Below, one piece after another: positions 55,841-64,000 of a DNA stretch of 64,000 nt. Position numbers and translations under genes: made by a program. The notes beneath the pieces were generated by a model that was not told where the DNA came from, did not search any database, and worked only from the letters and a program-made list of their open reading frames with translations. The stretch is from Hydractinia symbiolongicarpus (lineage: Eukaryota > Cnidaria > Hydrozoa > Anthoathecata > Hydractiniidae), in NCBI RefSeq assembly GCF_029227915.1, contig NC_079878.1:15438001-15502000 (forward strand). Reading direction: 5' to 3'. Positions within the stretch are counted from its first letter, which is position 1. Every line of letters begins with the position of its first letter.

Positions 55841-58800
55841 TTATTTGCAGCAGCCTGTTTTTGGTTGGTCTGTATTTTCCGTGAGTTCAATTCCTCTTCC
55901 CCTCGGCGATGCACCTTGGCCAGATTGCGTATCCGTATTCTTTGGCAATTTTTTTGCTAAAATAACGGTGAAATTTTTGTTAAGCTTAAACATGACATGA
56001 TTTTCTTTTGAACAATCTTTTTAACATAAAAACTCGAGGGGTGGAGCACTAGAAGTGTACGCTGAATGTCAATAAACCACTTTAGGAGAGACCCTTCTTT
56101 TGATGTTCAAATAATTTTGTAAAGCATCCATTTTGTGGAAAACAAAGTATTTTTTGAACTGATTTGGTATAACCTTTCACAGAAGCATATGTGACTGTTT
56201 GTGGCTTCAGCAATTGACGATACTTAAAGAGCACATTATTTGTCCTTCACGTTTATTGAAATGAGGAGGGAGGATGAGAATGAGCAAAATGTAAACGTTG
56301 GATTGACGTTTAGCGTACACTTTTCCTTTTTTCACACATCTGCTAATTATTTGAATGCTGTTCAAATATTCGCAATTTTGAACGAAGAAACCACACTATG
56401 AAGAGTTTATTTAAAGGATTTGCACCAGAAAAACTGTTGCTGTTTAAAAAAAATTGTGTTCTGTGAAACAACTCTCGGTTTCTCTGTGTGAAATGCATTA
56501 AAACGGGTACTCACCGATAGCTAGAAACAATTCGTTGACATTCATTGCTGTTTTCGCAGACGTTTCCATAAATAGAAGACCATTCTCCTCGGAATATGCT
56601 TGTGCTTCCTGTATGCAAAATGACAGTGCAAAGTACAGAATTTAATTTTATCAAGCACAGCTATAGTTCAATGCAACGTAATGTTTAGTTCGCATCGAAA
56701 CAATGGACATGTTTTTCGATAGGTAGAAAAATTGAATAACAAGGAATATTCGCTTAAAATTTAGTGACACTTTTTTTAAAAACAAAAAGATAGTTCAAAT
56801 GTTTACTTCCTCTGGATCTCGAGTTAGTAAAAGATCTATAGTTTATTACTAGCCATTTTAATCTACATGCTTTTCACCTACCAGAATGCGCGCACATGCA
56901 AAAAAATCCATTAATTTCTACTCATGGTCAAGTCATGTATGCAGCCAGTATTGGTTTCCAAGTTTAAAATTTCTTTGCACCGCCAAGATGCATATGTAAA
57001 GTAACATTTCTTTAACGAAAAATGCTCGCACCATGTTAATTAAACCAAAACTTTAAATCATTCCAAATAACAAAATAAATGTTGAAATAAAATAAATGAA
57101 GCAGCTTACGTCATATTCAACCATGCGTTTATTTCCCAAATCAGCTTTATTGCCCGATAAGGCTATTACGATGTTTGCACTTGCTTGTCGGTGAAGTTCT
57201 TTTACCCAGCTCTTTGCACGAGTGAAAGATTCCTAAACAAATCATTCAGGAAGAATTAGGAAAAGAAAAAATCTGGTCCAGGGATTTTGAAAAAAAAGAG
57301 GATAGGCACAGACAAAATGGATTAAAGGAGAATCGTCTAGAAATAGTCATCGGCGTAATATGTACATTATTCACACTATTTTTTGTGTGTACTAATTTTT
57401 GCGTTTTGCACAAAAATCCAAAAAAGTTATTAGGCATTCTTTCCTATTTATTGTAAAAAACTATTTCAGTTATAACTTACCGGGTTCGTTATATCGTATA
57501 CAACAATAGCAGCTTGAGATCCTCTGTAATACATAGGTGCTAAACTATGATACCGTGCAAACGAAGGTTAAGGTTAACAACGAATACAAAAGAACAAATA
57601 GAAAATGTAAGTAAAGCAGTAAAAAAAAATAAAAATACAATTCATATCATACGAAAAGGATATTTTCTTGACCAGCTGTGTCCCATATTTCAAATTTGAC
57701 AGTTGTATCATCAAAACATACCGTTTGTGTCAAAAATGCCGCTAAAAACAACGCATAGTAAAGTGATTTGGAAAATAACAACTATCATGAAACATTTTCT
57801 TAAAGAACCCCATTTATTTTTTAATATATACAAGTTCCTGATCTGAACATTTTAAGTTGAGCTTTTGAACAAAACATGAAACTTTTTTTAAGATGTTAAC
57901 TTCATAGACCGAAACACTAATGCCATGGCGGTAGTATTAAAGTACTAGAACTAGAGTATTAATAAATACTAGTCGATAAAGCCAGTAGAAAAACCCACTT
58001 GTGCAGATTAAAAACAAAAAAAAGAAGCGTCATTAAAATTGTGATGGCGTCAGCAATGGCCCGTCAAAACCTAATATTTTTAGGTCCATAAAAAAATAAT
58101 TTAGAACCTTCCTTTCACGTTGCCTCGATTATGTTGAGCTTAAAATGCTGATCAAGAAAATGTATATGATCATGCGCTTTTGATGAGCGGTTAATGGGAT
58201 ATAAGGGTTTAAAAATTTAGCTGACGTCAGCAATGGCCCATCATCATCATCATCATTATCGGCTTAACGTCCGTTTTCCATGCTAGCATGGGTTGGACGG
58301 GGTATATTAATGACCCTCTTCCAATCTGATCTAGACTGTGTTAGATCTAAACTCAACTTCCTCTCTATGAAGTCTGTCCTTATAACCTCCTGCCAAGTCT
58401 TTCTAGGTCTGCCTCTGGGCTTTGCCCCAGGAACTATCAAGTCTCTACACTTTCTTACCCAATTATCCTCCTCCATTCTTTCCAAGTGCCCCAGCCAATT
58501 CAATCATCTTATCTGGATAACATCTTTAATTCTACAGAGACTTAGCCTGCTTCTTAGCTCATCTGAACTCTTTCTGTCTCTCAGACTGGCATTACACATC
58601 CACCTAACCATCCTCATATCATTCCTTTCTAAACGGTCAAGATCTTCCTGCTTCACTGCCCATGTCCCACTACCGTACAACATAACACTTCTTACACAGG
58701 CCTCATACAACCTACCTTTTACCTCAATTGACAGGACTCTGCTAGTCAATAAAGGAAGTAACTCTCTAAACTTTTTCCAAGCAGAACCTATCTTGCAAGT

Positions 58801-60361
58801 AACACTTCTTCCAACACCCCCTTCACTGCCCAACATATCACCTAAGTAACAGAAGTTCTTAACTATCTCTAACGAGCCACTGTTATACATCATTAAAGCT
58901 GGAAATACTTCATTCTCTATAATCTCACCTTTGCAACGCTTGCATACAAACTGTATGCCAGCTCTTAACCTTCCACTAATACTACTGCACTTCTTATGTA
59001 CCCAATGCTTGCAAGTCTGACAAAAAATTGAGTTACTACCAACCCCTTTCCTGCAAACTCCACAAGGCCACTTTCCAACTACAAGGTCACACTTGGCTGC
59101 AATGCTACTTATCATGACTTTAGACTTTGCTGTGTTTACCTTCAGCCCTTTCTCTTCTAGTCCTTTCTTCCACTTCTCAAACTTTTCAACTAATTCTTCC
59201 ATCGACTCTGCTATGAGAACCAAATCATCTGCATACAATAACTCCCATGGGCAACCTGTTCTGAACTCCATCGACAGCGCTTCTAAGACTAGAATAAACA
59301 ACAAAGGACTAAGTACAGAACCCTGATGTACACCAACATTTACACTAAATTCATCACTAAGTGAATCGTTAATCCTGACACGACTTCTAGCATTGCTGTA
59401 CATAGACTGAACCATCGTAACTAGCCACTCATCCACACCTAATTTTCTCATAGCCCACCAAATAACTTTACGTGGCACTCTATCAAAAGCTTTCTCTAAA
59501 TCTACAAAGGCAAAATAGAGATTCTTTCTCTTTCCTAAATACTTTTCCTGAAGCTGTCTGAGTAAAAATATTGCATCTGTAGTCTGTAATCAAAACCTAA
59601 AATTTTTTTTGAGAAATTTGTATACCTGTTGTCTTCATCATATAGATTTTGAAACGCTGATGAAGGATCATGTACTTTTGATAAACAGTTGCAGAGATAT
59701 TAGGGTTTGAAGGTTTTTTGATGACGTCATTAACCCATCCATTCCGAAATGGATTTGGGGACCCAGATTTGGGAATATTACCCAAATTGGTCCTAGGTGG
59801 TCCCTAGTTACAACCTCATTTCCAAGTTATTTGCCCTCAAAGTTTTAGGTGCACTGTAATGGCTTCATTAATTTAATATACATTCCTTTGACCTTAATAT
59901 ATTTTTAACGTTGAAGTTTCGTAAATTACAAAACAATTTTATGGGCGGTGTTTTAAAGACTTTATCAAAGAAAATAGTGAAGAATATAATCCACTTAAAT
60001 CCACCACAGACAGACACACAGAAGCACTGTATTATTATAGAGATTGTATAGTTTTTTTAACGATTTAAAAATGCCGACAATGTAAAGGAGATACCAGAGA
60101 ATACACCTAACTGAGACATACCTCCTATTGTACTTTCTTGATATTCATGGAATTGTCCTTTCACAAATCTTAAAACTAAACTTGATTTTCCAACAGCAGA
60201 TTCTCCTACGAAAACAAATACAAAAGCTGTAAATATCTTGAGCAAACATTAATGATCAAAAATTAATATACAAAAAACTAACCAAGCAAAACCAGTTTGA
60301 ATGGTTGAATTTTTCCCTGTGGGGCACCATTGGGTCGTTGTGGCGTTCCCTGTCTTGACAT
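55841..60361 (-). CDS. Rab5: Rab5 small GTPase
   Basis: Seven coding exons: 60,361-60,283, 60,205-60,122, 57,741-57,664, 57,554-57,481, 57,232-57,110, 56,608-56,515, 55,956-55,841; joined they give 215 residues, the usual Rab5 length. GTPase motifs are all present: P-loop GESAVGKS, switch I with [30 protein letters not shown] (switch II, Rab5-specific), NKAD and ETSAKT. The C-terminus GCCK carries two cysteines for geranylgeranylation. Rab5 controls early-endosome fusion and endocytic entry. Introns are GT-AG except intron 3, which is AT-AC. Intron 2 (2,380 bp) contains a LINE. A CTATTTTCAG acceptor 55 nt upstream of the ATG suggests a 5' untranslated intron or spliced-leader addition. Every invariant residue is kept, so the gene is presumably functional. 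Confidence 0.97.
57555..57663 (-). other. U12-type AT-AC intron of Rab5
   Basis: 109 nt. On the gene strand it begins ATATCCTTTT and ends TTGCAC, with branch-site match CCTTAAC at plus 57,567-57,573, 13 nt before the end. All three fit the minor-spliceosome consensus. Using it restores GQERYHS exactly; no GT-AG alternative does. Confidence 0.93.
57966..60050 (+). repeat. Dispersed repeat in Rab5 intron 2, split by a LINE
   Basis: Head ACTAGTCGATAAAGCCAGTA with a degraded hairpin at 57,966; tail CAGACAGACACACAG ... TGTATTATTATAGAG to about 60,050. Inside are two tandem units sharing GACGTCA(G)CAATGGCCC and TCAAAACCTAA; the LINE lies between them. Same family as 47,795 and 54,355. Confidence 0.5.
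58240..59588 (-). pseudogene. 5'-truncated RTE-like LINE with a PHD-like finger
   Basis: Reads on the minus strand from about 59,588: [50 protein letters not shown] (catalytic YADD), then an unusual CGVCRKGV ... [12 protein letters not shown] ... CKRC PHD-like finger, then [13 protein letters not shown], and C-terminal [11 protein letters not shown]. One in-frame TGA at 58,504-58,506. The 3' end has a short GAT repeat (plus CATCATCATC at 58,241), typical for RTE-type elements. It sits antisense to nothing but shares the Rab5 strand, within intron 2, so is carried in the Rab5 pre-mRNA. Confidence 0.75.
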
Positions 60362-61281
60362 GTTTTTTTATTATTACTTAGATTATGTACACTTATTAAT
60401 AAAATGGATTAGCCACCTGAAAATAGAAACAGGGTTCGAATTAAATATTGAAAGTGATCTGCAAAAATTTAGATAACTTTTTCTCATTTTTTTGACACAA
60501 GAAGCTGATGTTGCAGGTTGAATATATACTTCCTAGGCTCTGTAATGCAATCCTGGGGTTATTTTTTCTTTTGTTTAGAATAATATCTAAATCTGTTTAT
60601 ATCTTTTTAATCACATTCAACATGATTAAATGGTTTGCTTCTGGTGGTAGGGTATAGTATGGCAGGTATCTTTTTCAAACATTTTTTATATGTATTTCAC
60701 ATCCTTGTGCTCAGACCTTAGCTAAGCAAATATTAAAAATATAGCAAAATATTTTGGTATATTTTACTAGCAGTATTTTTTTTCCTTTTTCTTAGCTATA
60801 AAACTTTAAAAATAAATTACTAGAAACAGCGAGTCAAATGCGTCAGCTAAGAAAAAACAACAATCATTTGATTGTTGTTTTTTCTAACTAATTTTCCATT
60901 GACAATTGCAAAAATAAAAAACTTACAAGAAAGCATCTTCTTTATCCCACTTTCTAAGTCAGACAATATTACCTATCCTAGTTCAACAGTTGTTTTCTTA
61001 TCTTTTGACTTTTTTAGGTTACCTGTGCAGTCCTGAAGTCAATGGTATTACTTTTCCATTATAGTAGCTGTTCATTGTGTTAACAGGATCAAAATTATCA
61101 ATTGTAGGACCGCCTTCACAAATACAGAGTAACAAGTGCAATCCTCCAATCATTTTTGACACAGAACATTTAAGAAGGGCTTATTCATCGTAGAGTAGAG
61201 AGGAACTCGCAACACTTTCGCTTCTTTTGTCAAAGCTTGCATGTTTGTTTGTATGGCCGGAGTCAACCATACAAAAGCCCC
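60362..61281. other. Rab5 upstream region; no other gene
   Basis: Holds the 55-nt Rab5 leader with the acceptor at 60,417-60,418 and a perfect 17-bp hairpin at 60,850-60,885 (AGAAAAAACAACAATCA, TT, complement). A minus-strand TATA-like element was not resolved. Confidence 0.45.
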
Positions 61282-61892
61282 TTACAGTTCGACGAAGCTC
61301 TCATCATCATCGGAGTCGCTAAAGTAGCAGGTACTGTATCACTCAACCTCTTTGTATTTACACTCTTCCAGGTAGGTCTGCATGTAGTAGTTTGCACCCT
61401 GCCTGTAGATACTAGCTGGTTTAATTATGGCCTTGCATTCCCAACTATCCTGCGGTCCCTTCTTCTTGTGGAAGTTGGTTCTGACTTTACCATCCCACTC
61501 CTTCAGCTTAGTGCTGAGTTATCGCCCTTTTTTCACGCTAGCATTGGTGAAGCAGTGGCCCTCCAAAGACTCCACCTTAATCAGGATTTTCTCGTATTGA
61601 TCTAGCCACTCCGGTATTCACACAGATCGAATGACATTGTGAGCGCGGAGCCTTCGCAGAAGCATGATACACCTTTGGAGCAGACCTTTTCAGGTGTCTT
61701 GAGCAGTAGCGGGGCTAGGTTGCCGTCTTGTTTCTTGTATCCAATTAAGAATCGCTCATCCTTGTCTTTGTTTGCTGGAATTGGGTCGCTCAGCACGAGG
61801 TTTTCAATGTTCACTTCTTCGATGTTTAGGGGAGTCGTGTTAGTGTAAAATTCCATTGACTTGATAGTTTTGTCTCCAAATTTCATCAACAT
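61282..61892 (-). pseudogene. Paralogue of the split Polinton gene at 35,297
   Basis: Starts MLMKFGDKTIKSMEFY after AATAAA, then PLNIEEVNIENLVLSDPIPA, matching the gene at 36,698, and ends with ECKAIIKPAS, YRQGANYYMQTYLEECKY and an acidic SDSDDDESF tail. A frame change near 61,610 and stops break it. It has no insertion where its relative carries the 777-bp MITE. Confidence 0.65.
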
Positions 61893-61912
61893 TTTATTAT
61901 GAAGGTACAACC

Positions 61913-62095
61913 TCAACTAGAGCCTTCTATGTTGTCTTGGCGCAAGAGCAGATACCGCCATTTGCCGTTGTAAGTGATGTACTCTTGGTAGCATGACCAG
62001 CAGAGCATTTTAGCGCGCACACAAAGCCGCCGTCCGCAGTTGCATCTGTCGTACGAGTCGAGCATCTTTTCACATTCGTCGCATTGTTCCTTCAT
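61913..62095 (-). CDS. Small zinc-ribbon protein, second copy
   Basis: 60 residues: CDEC near residue 5, RCNCGRRLCVRAK and a third pair CWSC. Homologous to the 55-residue gene at 36,719-36,886 and in the same relative place. Unlike that copy its ATG follows GAACA rather than AATAAA, probably mutated. It overlaps the end of the upstream gene by a few nucleotides. Confidence 0.55.
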   Translation of the reverse strand: MKEQCDECEKMLDSYDRCNCGRRLCVRAKMLCWSCYQEYITYNGKWRYLLLRQDNIEGSS

Positions 62096-62545
62096 TGTTC
62101 ATTTGAGCCCTTACACGGCTCGAACATACTGCAGCACGGGGGATCCTCTTGAAGTGCCATGGCGCACATTTCCCGGGTCTTAAAATGGTCTGGAACAAGC
62201 TGCAGCAGCATGGGATCCTCTTGAACCACCATAGTCCACATTTCCCAAGTCTTGAAACGGTCCGGATCATCCACGAGTACCATGGGATACCTCCCAACTG
62301 CCTCATGTCCTGAGTCATGAAATGGTCTGTGACAACCCCGAGCTGCCAGGGATTCTTGTCAACCGCAATAATGCACATTTCTTGAGACAGGAGATGGCTC
62401 GGAAACCTTCGAGCAGCCATTTCCTCAACGAGCTTGGACATGATTTCTGGTGTCGCTCTCCGTTGTAGATCTGTAATAGTGTCGTCGGTTTTGATAATGA
62501 GAGATAGAATCTTAGTTTTCTGATAGCATTCTTGAGATAGTCCAT
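62092..62545 (-). pseudogene. DUF4116-like repeat gene, frameshifted
   Basis: Starts MDYLKNAIRKLRFYL after AATAAAG. Repeats appear across three frames: FPSHLLSQEMCIIAVDKNPW, VTDHFMTQDM, DDPDRFKTWEMW, LVPDHFKTREMCAMALQEDP. Longer than the copy at 36,890 (about five repeats), so this better reflects the original gene. At least two frame changes. Confidence 0.55.
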
Positions 62546-64000
62546 CTTTATTATAAGTACATTTCAACTTCAATTAGCGCGGTCGAGATACTCAACCGCG
62601 ATTCGCTCGATATCAGCATTATTAGGGGATTCCCCCACTTGCGCGATTGCACATGCGCTAGATTTATCGGTTTCGGATGTTGTTGGGGAGATTTTCGGAT
62701 GCTGTTGGATTTATCGATATGTCACAGGGTTTTGAGGAGGGGGTAAAGGTCCCAAATCTACTTAAATTCACTCCCCTATACTACTGAAGTAGTGTTATGT
62801 CGCTTTCATAAAATTCATATATTTAACAATAATTTGCACAATTTTACCACCAGATTAGTGTTAATGAAGAGAATAAAACGTGTTAATTTCTTTAAAAAAG
62901 GCGCAAATAATTAAAACTTTTCAACGAAATCGACAACGCAATGTTAACTGACTTAACTTTGACCGTGCATGTATCCATAACAAAGAAACTGCACTGAGGA
63001 AAGAATAAAACTAATTACCCATAACTTTTGTATAAGAATTGTTAAATTAAACGAAATAAATGTAAAACCATGAAAATAGATTATATATCACATTTCCTGT
63101 TTCCATAGCATGAATTTTTTCTTGTGCACAAACATACAGAATACAGCAATATTATAGAGATGCAATAATATGGGTGTCTCTCTATTGATATATTTTTAAT
63201 AAAAATGAATCCAGAAGTGCTCATACAATAAAAATAACAAAAAATATCAGAATTTATCATTTGCACAACATAGGGAAGGTGTGCTGACAACCGTGACAAA
63301 AATTTTAACTTTAGCATATCTGACTTATTCTGGAATAGATGACTTGTTAATGTTTATCATCATCATCATAAAGTTTGTGGGTTTTTGCACATGTGGAAGC
63401 AGTTCTGTAGGCAGAAAATATAAACAACAGACCACAATAATCAAATAAATCCATCCAGAAAAGAAATATTTACTTATTTTTTTAAGACGAATTAGAAGAA
63501 TATAGTTAAAATTTAATTCGAGTTGCGATGGATCGTGAATAACATTAAAAATATTAAACAATAGATATTAAACAACAGTATATTCTTGTGTCTTTTTTTT
63601 TTACTTTTAAAAATTCTTTTGCATCTTGTAATATATTTTTACTGGAAATTGGATTTAGAAATAAGGCGACAATAAGTTGTTCTACGGGCGAAGTCGATAG
63701 TAGCTTACGGTCGGCGAAATAAAAATAACTTTATCGAGAATGTATGGTCGGAACAACAAAAAATTTTTTAAAAAATAACAACGGAAGAGGGTGTTACAAC
63801 AACCTTTTTTTCTATGTATTTTCGCATAATGCATGCGTTTTATATTTTTTAGTTGCAGAGGAAAAATAATAATTTGTCTCACTAAAAAAATAGAACTAGC
63901 ACTCAAGGTGAAAAGATAACAACATATTACATACGCATTGTCTGTAACAGCGATGTACAGAACATTATTTTCTAATTTTTACAGAATTTTTTTATCCTTC
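62546..64000. other. No gene seen
   Basis: After a GC-richer stretch to about 62,720 (possible remaining Polinton sequence) the DNA is AT-rich with only short low-quality frames. No terminal repeat matching the 23.65-kb element was found. Confidence 0.5.

Noticed and set aside
57664-57741. Read-through of Rab5 exon 3 or a GT-AG alternative for intron 3
   Set aside because: The continued frame hits a stop and no GT or AG near the junctions restores the invariant switch II sequence, whereas the AT-AC junction does exactly.
58280-58849. 189-residue plus-strand frame in Rab5 intron 2
   Set aside because: It is the antisense shadow of the RTE-like reverse transcriptase.
62573-62720. Terminal repeat of the second Polinton fragment
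   Set aside because: The sequence is GC-richer, but shows no match to the 23.65-kb element ends and no inverted partner in the window.

Overview
The window is animal nuclear DNA: AT-rich, with spliced genes, microsatellites, and an unusually dense and diverse load of transposons. The repertoire fits a cnidarian, possibly a hydrozoan: a Polinton/Maverick-like DNA-virus element, a Helentron, non-LTR elements of several clades, Penelope-, hAT-, MULE- and pogo-like fragments, and foldback MITEs. Species cannot be fixed from the sequence. Only two loci look like ordinary host genes. One is a complete seven-exon Rab5 GTPase gene (minus strand, 55.84-60.36 kb) containing a textbook U12-type AT-AC intron. 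The other is an intronless six-pass membrane protein of the DRAM/TMEM150 class (53.0-53.8 kb).

Layout. 0-9.3 kb: a long (TA)n palindrome, a 3-kb satellite of about 33 palindromic 92-bp units, and repeat remnants. 9.5 kb: a Penelope-like GIY-YIG fragment. 11.4-17.9 kb: a decayed gene joining a SET domain, C2H2-like zinc fingers and a tyrosine-recombinase-like domain, split by an apparently intact 3.47-kb pogo-type DNA transposon. That transposon carries two divergent genes: a DDE transposase and a HIRAN-domain protein with a consensus PCNA-binding PIP box. Its ends are built from repeated motifs that match the E2F consensus. 20-23 kb: two truncated LINE ends and a (TAA)n tract.

23.65-37.90 kb: a degenerate Polinton/Maverick-like element with about 250-bp terminal inverted repeats and a 5-bp candidate target duplication. 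It has a broken protein-primed-type DNA polymerase B, a broken A32-like packaging ATPase, a KilA-N/Bro-like gene, a truncated double-jelly-roll capsid gene and several small or unknown genes. I find no integrase or protease. Eleven of about fourteen of its start codons are immediately preceded by AATAAA, and perfect hairpins sit just after several stop codons, which suggests a compact virus-like transcription code. A second fragment of the same element class lies at 61.3-62.5 kb, upstream of Rab5, and keeps the same gene order.

39.2-43.7 kb: a decayed Helentron (Rep-helicase plus EEP endonuclease). 45.6-50.5 kb: LINE, hAT and MULE remnants and a CR1-like reverse transcriptase with an intact frame. 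The Rab5 second intron carries a LINE inside an older repeat.

The best candidate for an undescribed system is the transposon at 14.3-17.8 kb. The combination of E2F-like terminal motifs, a PIP box and a HIRAN domain suggests a DNA transposon wired to S phase and replication forks. The function is inference; the motifs and coding frames are directly visible.
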